Positions 27,901 to 37,385 of a stretch of 47,408 nt of DNA are shown here, one piece after another (the stretch's first letter is position 1; each line of letters begins with the position of its first letter). Position numbers and translations under genes: made by a program. The notes beneath the pieces are model-generated. The model was not told the origin of the DNA, searched no databases, and saw only the letters and a program-made list of their open reading frames with translations. The DNA is from Candidatus Pacearchaeota archaeon (GTDB taxonomy: Archaea; Nanobdellota; Nanobdellia; Pacearchaeales; GW2011-AR1), in assembly GCA_018304145.1 (NCBI GenBank), contig JAGVWU010000002.1, forward strand, positions 1-47,408. Direction: 5' to 3'.

Positions 27901-28346
27901 TAAGCTTTAATGTAAGTTTCTCCTTTTTGAGTTTTTTCAGTTTTAATTCCAGTATAACCTTCAATTGGAGAACTTACCACCCCCAGAGTTGTATATGCAA
28001 AGCCTACTCTAATTCCTGCATCCATTGCTTGCATTTGATTTTCAAATTTGCAATATTTTTCCTGCGCTATTTCTTCGGCAATTTTTAAACTCACAGAGGT
28101 TTCTAATGCCCCATATTGTTTTTCAAGCTCCAATATCCTATTGATAATATCCTCTCTATCTAACTGGGAATAAATTGTAGCGATAAGACGAACTACCTTT
28201 GCAGCCATTGTTAAAGCAAGAGGCACTTCAACTTCATCTTTTGGGTCGAGACCTTTAGCTCTTGCTAATCTTGCTATTGAATAATTTTTTTCAATTTCCT
28301 TTCCTAGACTTTCAAAGTATAGCTCAGTTTCAGGTGCGAGGGACAT
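24906..28346 (-). CDS. polC: DNA polymerase II (PolD) large subunit DP2
   Basis: Full-length DP2 features ([52 protein letters not shown], C-terminal zinc sites). Confidence 0.96.
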   Translation of the reverse strand: [1146 protein letters not shown]

Positions 28347-28399
28347 TTTTGTCTCGTGATTCCAAATTTTTATTTAATTTTTCAGGTTCTAATTTGAAA

Positions 28400-29077
28400 T
28401 CACTCGTAACCTCCTTTAATATGTTCTAAGAGTTCCTGCCAACTTTCAACAGGAGTAATATGATTTTGAGGATTATTTTGATTTTGATTATCTCCATTTA
28501 ATTTTCTTAATCTACTCCAATCTCTTTCATTCCAAGGTTTTCTTAATAGCAAAACATTTACTCTTCTTTGAGCAATAGTTTCTGCATAAGCAAGACAATC
28601 TTCAACAAAATAATCTAAGCCTAATTCCTGACAAATAGTTGCTTTTGAAAAACTTGCTCCTTCTCCATCATGAAAATCATTGGAATGATGAACTGTTGAA
28701 GGAGTAGCTGGAAATCTTGTTCTAAGTAATCCAATGGTTTTTACTCTAAACATTAAAGGCCTTGAGGTAACGATTTCTAAACATCCATCTGATAAAGATG
28801 CTAATTCTAAAACTCCTTGTTGTGCTCCTGGAACTAAAGGCATTTCGTCAAATTCAGGGGAAGCATAATATTCTTGAAATAATCTCATAGCCTCTGGTTT
28901 ATCTTTTCCAATTCCCAGTTCCCATAGCCAATAAGATTTAATGTCTTCAAATCTAAGTCTGGTTCCATATCTCTGATTATGAAAATTAACAAAACTTGGG
29001 ATGGTATCTGGAATAACATCATCATAATCAAGACCTATTTTTAATTTTTTTTTGTTCATTTTATTTTTTATCCTCAC
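28400..29077 (-). CDS. HAD-like 5'-nucleotidase family protein
   Basis: KIGLDYDDVI motif I; later GLDYFVEDC. Confidence 0.7.
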   Translation of the reverse strand: MRIKNKMNKKKLKIGLDYDDVIPDTIPSFVNFHNQRYGTRLRFEDIKSYWLWELGIGKDKPEAMRLFQEYYASPEFDEMPLVPGAQQGVLELASLSDGCLEIVTSRPLMFRVKTIGLLRTRFPATPSTVHHSNDFHDGEGASFSKATICQELGLDYFVEDCLAYAETIAQRRVNVLLLRKPWNERDWSRLRKLNGDNQNQNNPQNHITPVESWQELLEHIKGGYE

Positions 29078-29604
29078 AATTTCAAATCCTCATTTAATTT
29101 TTCAGATTCTGATTTGGAATTGCTCGTCCATTCATTTTGTTTAGTTCCTTTAAATAAATTTTCAAGCATTTCAAGCTCTTCATAAATTCCTTCGATTAAG
29201 TCATAATCCTTTGCTTCTTCCAAAGAAACCCAGGCATGAGAAGTCATATCATTGCTTAAATTAACATCCCCTGATAAATAATCTGCATATAAGCTAATAA
29301 CTAAAACAGGAATATTGTCAGGGCGTATGAATGTCATGCTTGTCAAGTATTTTATATTTTCAATCTCCAAACTTGTTTCTTCTTTTATTTCTCTTTTTAA
29401 TAAAACCTCTAAAATATTATACCAATGCTCTTTTGTATCTTTAGGTTTATTAACATAATCATTAATATCTAATTTTCCTCCTGGAACTGTCCATTTTCCT
29501 GGAAAGGCTTTTTCCCAATCTGCTCTCTTTGTTATTAAATATTTTCTATCTTTGATTATAATTCCAGTTGCAACAACATAATGAAATTTATTTGAATCAG
29601 GCAT
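29074..29604 (-). CDS. NUDIX hydrolase
   Basis: NUDIX box GGKLDINDY...LLKREIKEETSLEI. Confidence 0.85.
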   Translation of the reverse strand: MPDSNKFHYVVATGIIIKDRKYLITKRADWEKAFPGKWTVPGGKLDINDYVNKPKDTKEHWYNILEVLLKREIKEETSLEIENIKYLTSMTFIRPDNIPVLVISLYADYLSGDVNLSNDMTSHAWVSLEEAKDYDLIEGIYEELEMLENLFKGTKQNEWTSNSKSESEKLNEDLKL

Positions 29605-31222
29605 TTTTCACCTCTTTGCCTTGCTGACAATTAATCTCTTTATTATCCTCTAAACCTTCTGGTTCAGTAAAATCCAGGATTTTTATTTCCCTAGTTTTAA
29701 GATTCAATATTGGAACTTTGCAAGGATCTGGAATGTTCCCAACTTTTTCTTCAAATGCTGTTATTGACTGCCAGCAGGAATTGCAAATTATTATTATTCC
29801 ATGGTAATTATCAATATCTGTTCTGTGCAAATCTGCTGTTGTAATTATATCTGGAACTTCTTTAATCAAAAGAGGATCATCAATTGCATGAGGAATATAA
29901 GTCATATCTCCATGAGAAGGAGCCAAATGCCTCCTTAATAATAAATGTTTGACAACTTTTGCCGGATAATGATGTCCATTAATTAACCTTAATTCTTCTA
30001 TTTCTCCCATTATTGGATGCATGCTTGCGCCATGATACATCAAAATTTTAATTCCAGATTTTTCATTTTGAGACTCAATCTCAATCAAGCTTGGATTGCT
30101 TACTAAAAATAGATTTGGAATTTGATGAAGTGCATAACCAAAATCAGTTCCTATTGGTGGCTGAGGCTCTGCAACCCTGACTGCATCATGCTGTCCTGCA
30201 CAATGAATAATTGATATATGTTGAGGTATTTGCTTATAGAAATCTGCGAGCTTTTCATATTGCTGAGTTATGTCTTTTATTGCAAGGTCTTTTTCCTGCC
30301 CTGGATAAACTCCGACTCCGTCTATGGTATCTCCCACAACAAAAATATATTTTATTTTTTTAAGCAGCTGTTTTTGAGGTTCTGTACAGTTTTCTCCATT
30401 AAGCCAGTTTATGAAATTCTGAAAACTTGTTTCTAAAAAGTTTTTTGAACCTATGTGTATATCTGAAATAAAAAGAGAATAAATTTCATTTTCTGTCTTG
30501 TGTTTTTCAGTTAAAAAAGAGTCTGGATAAAAAAAATCATTGACATAAAGAAAATCCTTGGTTCCTGAACATTTAAATCCTATAACATCATCCAAAAGAA
30601 TTTCCTTTGTTTTTTCATAAATCTCTGGCTTGTTTTGAGTAATCAGGAGCTTGGTTCTGTCAGTTAAATCTTCCACTTCCAAAATAACATTTTTATTTTT
30701 TGTCAGGTTTTTACTTGTAACAATTCCTATTATTGAGAAATTTCTGCTGTTTCCTATTATCTTATCAATAGAGATTAAATTTTCAAGTTCTGGCTTTTGC
30801 TGAAGAAGGGATTTTATGAAAAGAAAACGATTTCTAAAATGCTTGACAAAATCTTTGACTTCTAATTTTTGCGAGGCTAAAACCGGGGAAGAGAGAATTT
30901 TTATAAGAGGTTTGTTCTCTAAAATTCCCTTAGAATCTATAATAGATTCTTTTTTAACTTCAACCAAAATAGAAATATTTACAAAAAATTTTTCAACTAA
31001 TTTCTTTTTTTCATTATTTAGCTCAAATAAAATAGGTTTTATTTTTTCCAGATTCTCATTAACCAAAGTCTTTGTTATTAATTTCTTCTTGGAAATGCTA
31101 GCTATTTTGTCTATTATCTCGTTCGCTATTTCCTCATTTCCAAGTTCATTTAGAAAATTAAACATTTCCTGGTCTAAAAGAAAACCTTTTTCTATAAATA
31201 GCTTCAAAATATTTTGTGACAT
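29597..31222 (-). CDS. polB: DNA polymerase II (PolD) small subunit DP1
   Basis: Calcineurin-like exonuclease motifs SDIHIGS, VGDTIDGVGVYPGQE, CAGQHDAVR, YHGASM. Confidence 0.95.
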   Translation of the reverse strand: MSQNILKLFIEKGFLLDQEMFNFLNELGNEEIANEIIDKIASISKKKLITKTLVNENLEKIKPILFELNNEKKKLVEKFFVNISILVEVKKESIIDSKGILENKPLIKILSSPVLASQKLEVKDFVKHFRNRFLFIKSLLQQKPELENLISIDKIIGNSRNFSIIGIVTSKNLTKNKNVILEVEDLTDRTKLLITQNKPEIYEKTKEILLDDVIGFKCSGTKDFLYVNDFFYPDSFLTEKHKTENEIYSLFISDIHIGSKNFLETSFQNFINWLNGENCTEPQKQLLKKIKYIFVVGDTIDGVGVYPGQEKDLAIKDITQQYEKLADFYKQIPQHISIIHCAGQHDAVRVAEPQPPIGTDFGYALHQIPNLFLVSNPSLIEIESQNEKSGIKILMYHGASMHPIMGEIEELRLINGHHYPAKVVKHLLLRRHLAPSHGDMTYIPHAIDDPLLIKEVPDIITTADLHRTDIDNYHGIIIICNSCWQSITAFEEKVGNIPDPCKVPILNLKTREIKILDFTEPEGLEDNKEINCQQGKEVKNA

Positions 31223-31235
31223 TTTTCATTTTGAA

Positions 31236-32438
31236 TTAATTTAAATCAAGAGAGCTTATTAAAATATCTCTAGATTTCGTAACGAGATTTTCCGGAATAG
31301 CCAATTTTATCTCTCTCATTCTTCCTTGCCTGCCTTTGCTTATTACTCTTGCACTTATCAATCCAATCATATCAAATTCTGCTAAAATATCGCTCACTCT
31401 CCTTTGAGTCAGGGCTTCGTTATTGGTTTTTTTGCATAAATCGTAGTAAAAATCAAAAACATCTCCTGTAAAAATACCTTCTTTGAATTTATCAGTCAAA
31501 TCAAATATGGAAAACAAAACTAACTGGAATTGTTTTGGAGCATTTTCTATTATATTCAAAATTTTATCCCTTTCAATTTTATCATTAGCTTCGTCTATAT
31601 GTTTTATTTCAATTTTTGAATTTGATATTCTTTCAGCTATTTCTCCTGCTACTCTCAATAAATCCAAAGCTCTTCTGGCATCTCCATGCTCTCTGGCTGC
31701 ATAAGCTGCACATTTGGCTATGACTCCATCTGAAACAACTCCTGATTTAAAAGCTTCTTCAGCTCTTTTTCTTAGAATGTCCTGCAGTTGAAGTGCATTA
31801 TAAGGAGGAAAAACAATTTCCTCTTCTGAAAGAGAACTTTTTACTCTTGGATCTATCATTTCTAAAAATTTTACATCATTGCTTATGCCTATTATAGAAA
31901 TCTGGGTTTTTCCAAGCTCAGAATTTAGTCTCATTAAATTGTATAAAAAATCATCAGAAATTTTTTTAACAGCCTGGTCTATTTCATCTAAGATAATGAT
32001 AAATAGCTTTTCTTTGTTTTTTTCAATCATATCTATAAATTTTTTATAAACTTCATCGGTTGGAAGCCCTGTTTTTGGAACTTCCCCCCCGAGTTTGTTT
32101 ATTAATTCAGCAAAAATACGATATTCTGTGTCTGCGACTTTTTTAAGTTTGCAATTTATATATTCTATTCTTAAACTATCAGTATCTTCAGAACGTTTAG
32201 TTAATTCATTTGCAACATGCCTGACAGAAATAGTTTTTCCAGTTCCAGTGAGTCCATATACAAATAAATTGCTGGTTTTTTGTCCAAGCAAACTTGGAGC
32301 CAAGATAGAAGCTATGTGTTCTATTTCTTTATCTCTATGTGGAATGGTTTCTGGAGAATAATTAGCTTGAAGGACCTGTTTATTTTTAAACAAGCTTCTA
32401 TCACCTACTGAATTAAAAATTTTATCTAGATTAACCAT
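31236..32438 (-). CDS. cdc6: Orc1/Cdc6 replication initiator
   Basis: YGLTGTGKT Walker A, IILDEID Walker B, ARRALDLLRVAGE, C-terminal winged helix. Confidence 0.95.
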   Translation of the reverse strand: MVNLDKIFNSVGDRSLFKNKQVLQANYSPETIPHRDKEIEHIASILAPSLLGQKTSNLFVYGLTGTGKTISVRHVANELTKRSEDTDSLRIEYINCKLKKVADTEYRIFAELINKLGGEVPKTGLPTDEVYKKFIDMIEKNKEKLFIIILDEIDQAVKKISDDFLYNLMRLNSELGKTQISIIGISNDVKFLEMIDPRVKSSLSEEEIVFPPYNALQLQDILRKRAEEAFKSGVVSDGVIAKCAAYAAREHGDARRALDLLRVAGEIAERISNSKIEIKHIDEANDKIERDKILNIIENAPKQFQLVLFSIFDLTDKFKEGIFTGDVFDFYYDLCKKTNNEALTQRRVSDILAEFDMIGLISARVISKGRQGRMREIKLAIPENLVTKSRDILISSLDLN

Positions 32439-32608
32439 TTTTCACCTTTTTTATTTGAGTAATAATTAAAAATATTTATGGTTTATAAATATGATTGTAT
32501 TTTAAAGATTGACCTTGATTTCTTATAAAAAAATACTATAAAAATTGGAAAAACCTCAATAAAACAAGAAAATTATAAAAAATAATAGAAGTTATGAAAT
32601 TTAACACC

Positions 32609-32630
32609 AACACCATTATTTCCTGTGGAA
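32609..32630 (-). repeat. ORB-like box upstream of cdc6
   Basis: Minus strand TTCCACAGGAAATAATGGTGTT; 19/22 identical to the 18.0-18.1 kb boxes. Confidence 0.6.
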
Positions 32631-32650
32631 AACTATAAGAATATGTTAGA

Positions 32651-32683
32651 AGAATGAATTAAGAATGAATTAAGAATGAATTA
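32651..32683. repeat. 11-bp tandem repeat x3
   Basis: (AGAATGAATTA)x3. Confidence 0.9.
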
Positions 32684-32970
32684 AAAGAAATTCAAAAAAG
32701 ATAAATAAATAAGCTATAAAATATAATATATATTATAAAATATATATCTCAATATATATTTAAATATAGATTATTAAAAATATTTATTAAATTATTAATT
32801 TTTATAAAAAAACTGGTTTTATCGAATGAAATTAATATATACTATAAATTAATATATACTATATAATATAATAAAGTTTATAAATAAAAATAAAAAAAAG
32901 AAACCTTTATTTTAGTTTATAAAGGTTTCTATAAGAAAAGAAGGGGTGGGTGGTTAAAGGAGGATAAATG

Positions 32971-33027
32971 AAATTAAGGAAAAACTGAAGTAAATTAAGG
33001 AAAAACTGAAGTAAATTAAGGAAAAAC
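32971..33027. repeat. 21-bp tandem repeat x2.7
   Basis: (AAATTAAGGAAAAACTGAAGT)x2 + AAATTAAGGAAAAAC. Confidence 0.9.
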
Positions 33028-33178
33028 CTCTTGAAAACAACAGAAAAAACCAGGAAAAAATTAATAAAAACAAGAAAAAAATGTATAAACTCGGGTTAAG
33101 TTTTGCTTAAATATGTTGTTATTAATTATGAGAACAAATCACAGAAAACTTTATAAAGAAATTTTTTATAACTAATCT

Positions 33179-33439
33179 ATGGCTATTGATAAAAGACCAC
33201 ATAAAGAAGTATTAAATAAACCTGTTGTTACAAAAGAAGGTAAAAAGTTAGGTATTGTAAAGGACATGACTTTTGAGACTAGGACTGGGGAATTGATACA
33301 CATTGTTTTAAGAGATTCAACACCTTATGCAGTTCAATTGAGTCTTGAAAAATCCCAGCAAGGTGAAACTCTTATACCTTACAACTCTATAATAGCAATC
33401 GGCGATTTTGTTGTTGTTTCTGAAGAAGATTTGGTTTAA
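33179..33439 (+). CDS. PRC-barrel domain protein
   Basis: KPVVTKEGKKLGIVKDMTFETRTGEL PRC-barrel pattern. Confidence 0.85.
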   Translation: MAIDKRPHKEVLNKPVVTKEGKKLGIVKDMTFETRTGELIHIVLRDSTPYAVQLSLEKSQQGETLIPYNSIIAIGDFVVVSEEDLV

Positions 33440-33517
33440 GAGTATTATTCATACAAAAGGTATTTTTATTAGTTATAGGAATGTTTAGACAAGGTATTAT
33501 AAGAAATTTACTAAAAA

Positions 33518-33783
33518 TTATTTTAATTTACTTTTTTTCAAATTGCCAATAAAGGCATTGATAGTTGTTAGAGTCTTGGTTATTTTTAATATATCTTTTT
33601 TTGATAAAGAATCATCAAAAAAATAACTCATCTCAGAATTACCAATATTTCCTGCAAAACCATAACTAAGCAACATATCTTATAATATCCTCATCTTTCG
33701 AGAATCCAACCCCTGAACTTTTAATTGATATTTTTGTTCCATTTAAAGATATATTTTTTTCATTTATAAAATAAATTACAACT
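33518..33783 (-). pseudogene. frameshifted hypothetical gene remnant
   Basis: VVIYFINEKNISLNGTKISIKSSGVGFSKDEDIIRYVA, then +1 frame, SYGFAGNIGNSEMSYFFDDSLSKKDILKITKTLTTINAFIGNLKKSKLK; no start codon. Confidence 0.55.
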
Positions 33784-33790
33784 TATAGTG

Positions 33791-33826
33791 AAAGACATAA
33801 ATATTTCACTTATTTTTTATGTCTTT
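33791..33826. repeat. 11-bp stem inverted repeat
   Basis: AAAGACATAAA-(14 nt)-TTTATGTCTTT. Confidence 0.8.
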
Positions 33827-33933
33827 CCCTTGATATCAAAGGCGCAACTGAGAAAATATCAGCGTCCTTTGCTATAAAAGATATTTTGCACTTTACAATA
33901 ATATTTAAAAACCTCTTCTAATATAGATATTTT

Positions 33934-34350
33934 ATGAAAATAGTTGGGTTTAATCTTTTGAAAATCAATGTTGAAAGAAAGGAAAAACTGGAAGATGAAA
34001 AACTTAGTGTCAATCAAAATATAAACATAAAGGATATTACTGGTGATAGAATAATAATCGGAAAAGAAGAAGCCATAAAAGTGAGATTTAATTTTATAAT
34101 TGATTATTCCAATAATTCTGCTAAAATAGATTTTGAAGGATTGGTTATTATTCTTCCTGAAAAAGATGAAGCAAGACAATTTTTAAAATCCTGGAAAGAC
34201 AGAAAGATTCCTGATGAATTCAAAATTCCTATTTTTAATTTTATAGTTGGAAAGTGCACTATAAAAGCCTTAAGTTTAGAGGATGAATTTGCCCTGCCAC
34301 TGCATTTTCCAATGCCAAGATTGCAACCTGAGAATCAGGAAAATAATTGA
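33934..34350 (+). CDS. conserved-looking hypothetical protein
   Basis: 138-aa ORF with regular beta-rich pattern. Confidence 0.7.
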   Translation: MKIVGFNLLKINVERKEKLEDEKLSVNQNINIKDITGDRIIIGKEEAIKVRFNFIIDYSNNSAKIDFEGLVIILPEKDEARQFLKSWKDRKIPDEFKIPIFNFIVGKCTIKALSLEDEFALPLHFPMPRLQPENQENN

Positions 34351-34401
34351 TAAAAACCTTTTGGAAATAGAGTTCTGATAGATTAAAAATTAAAATTAAA
34401 A

Positions 34402-34764
34402 ATGGGAAAAATAAGAGAAATTGGACGACTGAGAGGGTATGTTAATGAAGGAGATTTAATAAGACTGGTTTGCCGAGGTATGCCAGATATGGTTGGTTAT
34501 TATCAGAATTGCATTCCTTTTAATATTCCTGTTGCAGTTTTTTGCAGATCAGAACAATATTATACAGGAAAAATGTGCGATAGGTTTAATGTTAATCTTG
34601 AAGATGGTTTGGCTTGGGATTGTGAAGGACCTTATGAAACAAAAAAATATAAATTAGTAAAGAGAAATGCAAGTGGAAAATCTGAGATAAGAACCTTTGT
34701 TTTCCGAAGAAGAGATAAAAAAGTTACTCATTTTGAGATTATTAGAAAAGTTAAACCCAAGTAA
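34402..34764 (+). CDS. hypothetical protein
   Basis: 120-aa ORF. Confidence 0.65.
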   Translation: MGKIREIGRLRGYVNEGDLIRLVCRGMPDMVGYYQNCIPFNIPVAVFCRSEQYYTGKMCDRFNVNLEDGLAWDCEGPYETKKYKLVKRNASGKSEIRTFVFRRRDKKVTHFEIIRKVKPK

Positions 34765-34773
34765 CTTTTAATT

Positions 34774-34821
34774 ATAGGATAAGAAATTAATTTCCGGACA
34801 ATTTACACTTTCTTATCCTAT
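34774..34821. terminator. 13-bp stem inverted repeat between convergent genes
   Basis: ATAGGATAAGAAA...TTTCTTATCCTAT. Confidence 0.65.
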
Positions 34822-34883
34822 CTATCAAGGAAAAAATTTTCTGAAAATTTATTTCCGTTGATATAATTATTTTTCTCAGCCAT

Positions 34884-34923
34884 AAAAAATACTTTTTTAT
34901 ATTCAAATTAAAAAGTATTTTTT
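34884..34923. terminator. 14-bp stem inverted repeat at the 3' end of the phosphoesterase gene
   Basis: AAAAAATACTTTTT...AAAAAGTATTTTTT. Confidence 0.65.
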
Positions 34924-34929
34924 GGGTGA

Positions 34930-35745
34930 TCAAGAATCATGCTTAACAGAATTTAAAAGATTCTTGACATTTCCAAAATCATATTCTTTATTTTCTTTGT
35001 TATTATAGATTATAACATTAAAACCATTCAATTGTTTTGGAGGAATGATTAAAAATCCATGATTATGCTTCTCTTCATTTAATAACTGCAAATCATAACC
35101 AAAAGTTGTCTCAGAAAAGCTTGGAAGGATGTAAACTAAGAAGTTTTTCCATTTCCCCCTTAAAAAACACTTATATTTTTCCCTTTTATATTCATCTGAG
35201 AGAGTTATTGAAGGATGAAGATGCCCAAGGATTAAAATTTTTGAATCCTTTAAACAATCTTTGTATAATTTATCCCCGTGAATGAAACAAATATCTTTAA
35301 ATTTATAATAATTCTTTAATTTAATCTCTCTTTTTCTTGCAATAGGACCCAGTATATTATCATGATTGCCTTTGATTAAAATTATTTTTTCTCTATTATC
35401 TTTTGATTTAATTTTTGCCAATAAATAATCCAATAAATTTATGGTTTCTCTCCATTCTGCATCTGAAATTTCTCCAAATTCATGCTTTAAATCTCCAAGA
35501 ATAACAATTTTTTTTATTGTTATCTTTCTGCTATTTAAAAAATCAAAGATTCGGTTTAATTTATTTAAAATATCTTTTAATTGCATTCTTTGAAAAAGAG
35601 ATTCTCTATAAAGATATTCTTCATAGCCAATATGCAGGTCAGATAAAACCAGAATTTTTTTGTCTATTAACAAGGAATCTTCTAAAAATTGGATTTTATT
35701 TGTGGGTAGTAAGCTCATTTGCTGATGAGGATTGCTTGATTTCAT
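34930..35745 (-). CDS. metallophosphoesterase
   Basis: VLSDLHIGYEE, LGDLKHEFG, KGNHDN, GHLHPS motifs. Confidence 0.88.
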   Translation of the reverse strand: MKSSNPHQQMSLLPTNKIQFLEDSLLIDKKILVLSDLHIGYEEYLYRESLFQRMQLKDILNKLNRIFDFLNSRKITIKKIVILGDLKHEFGEISDAEWRETINLLDYLLAKIKSKDNREKIILIKGNHDNILGPIARKREIKLKNYYKFKDICFIHGDKLYKDCLKDSKILILGHLHPSITLSDEYKREKYKCFLRGKWKNFLVYILPSFSETTFGYDLQLLNEEKHNHGFLIIPPKQLNGFNVIIYNNKENKEYDFGNVKNLLNSVKHDS

Positions 35746-35840
35746 AAACTTATGAAAAGAATAGGGATTAAAAATTTATGGTTTTTTATTATATTCTAGA
35801 TACGCTATGTGTTTAAAAAGCAGGATTTTTTCCTTAGGAT

Positions 35841-37385
35841 ATGGGTGATAATTTAAAAGAAGAGTGTGGAATTTGCGGTATTTATTTAAAAAATCCCATT
35901 AAAAATAGTGAATTGATTTCTTATAATCTGGACTTAATGCTGAATCGAATGCAGAGAAGAGGGCAGACTGGATCTGGTATTAGTATTTTTAAAATTAGAG
36001 AAGGTAAGTATGGTAAAGTTCTTAAAACCTTAAAAAAACCCGGGCTTGTTAGCAATCTTTTTGGCGGAGAGAATTTAGATTTAAGAAAAAAAATAATCAA
36101 AGAGAATAATGGGATTGCTGGAATTGGTCATGTAAGATACGGAACATCAGGTAATCGTGGAAATACCTTGGATTTATTACAACCATTTTTAAGAAGACAT
36201 GGAAAAAAGTGGAAAAAGTTTTCAATTTGCTTTAATGGGAATCTAGCAAATTACCCTGAACTCGAGGAAGAATTAAGAAAAAGAGATTATGATTTGGAAA
36301 CTGATGTGGATACTGAGGTAATTATGCATTTATTTTCTCTGGGAATTAAAAAATTTTCTGATGAAAATAATGAGGTTAAACCAGACTTTTTTGATTTATC
36401 AAATTTTGTTATGCAACAAATAGATGGAGCATTTAATATTCTTTTATTGTTTGGAGATGGAAACCTTATTGCAATAAGAGATTCCTATGGATTTAAGCCT
36501 CTTGTTTGGGGGGAGAATCAGGATTTTTATGCAATAGCTTCAGAGAGTGTTGCATTAGAAAGAATAGGAATTAGAGATATTCAAGTTGTGCCTCCTGGAA
36601 GCGTGATTATTTTTAATGCAAATGGTGTTTTTTTAAAACAATTATTTTTTAATCAAAAAAAAGCATTTTGTCAATTTGAAGCTATTTATTTTTCAGATAG
36701 TGGTTCATTGTTTGAAGGAAAATCTATTTATGAAATAAGAAGAAATTTAGGTAAAGAGCTTGCAAAAGCCGAACCTTTAAAAGAGTTTATTAAAAAAAAT
36801 AAAAAAAATTATGTTGTTGTTCCTGTTCCTGAAACTTCGAACGCCGCTGCAGAAGGATTTGCAGAAATCTTAGGGTTATCCTTTAGGCCGCTTGGACTAA
36901 GAAAGCTTGATAAAACCCGCGGATTCATCAACGAGTATGAAAAAAGAGAGGATATTATGAATAGAATTTATGATGTTATTAAAGAAATTTTTCAAGACAA
37001 AGAGGTCTTTTTAATTGAGGATAGTATAATCCGAGGAGAAACCTTAGGCAAAACTATAAATTTGATTAAAAATACTAATCCAAAAGCGATTCATGTTAGA
37101 GTAACTGAACCTAAAGTTTGTCATCCTTGCTTTTATGGGGTTGATATGTCAACTTATGGAGAGTTTATTGCAAATGTTTGTGATTCTTTAAATCTAGAAG
37201 AGGAAATAGCAAAAAAAATTGGTGCAGATACTTTTTTTTATCAAAAATTTGAAGGATTGATAAATTCTTTAGGATTTGATAAAAATGAAATTTGTCATGC
37301 TTGTTTAACTGGAGATTACCCTACTGAATTTGGAAAAAAAAGAGCAGAAGAAGCATTAAAGAAATTCAAAGATCAAAAAATATAA
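35841..37385 (+). CDS. purF: amidophosphoribosyltransferase
   Basis: CGICGIY Ntn/GATase II N-terminus; PRPP-binding VFLIEDSIIRGETL. Confidence 0.93.
   Translation: MGDNLKEECGICGIYLKNPIKNSELISYNLDLMLNRMQRRGQTGSGISIFKIREGKYGKVLKTLKKPGLVSNLFGGENLDLRKKIIKENNGIAGIGHVRYGTSGNRGNTLDLLQPFLRRHGKKWKKFSICFNGNLANYPELEEELRKRDYDLETDVDTEVIMHLFSLGIKKFSDENNEVKPDFFDLSNFVMQQIDGAFNILLLFGDGNLIAIRDSYGFKPLVWGENQDFYAIASESVALERIGIRDIQVVPPGSVIIFNANGVFLKQLFFNQKKAFCQFEAIYFSDSGSLFEGKSIYEIRRNLGKELAKAEPLKEFIKKNKKNYVVVPVPETSNAAAEGFAEILGLSFRPLGLRKLDKTRGFINEYEKREDIMNRIYDVIKEIFQDKEVFLIEDSIIRGETLGKTINLIKNTNPKAIHVRVTEPKVCHPCFYGVDMSTYGEFIANVCDSLNLEEEIAKKIGADTFFYQKFEGLINSLGFDKNEICHACLTGDYPTEFGKKRAEEALKKFKDQKI

Larger units (their letters stand above)
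32439..33178. other. candidate replication origin (oriC)
   Basis: ~740-bp noncoding AT-rich region upstream of cdc6 with an ORB-like box, 11-bp and 21-bp direct repeats, AT-only tracts and a G-rich run. Confidence 0.6.
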
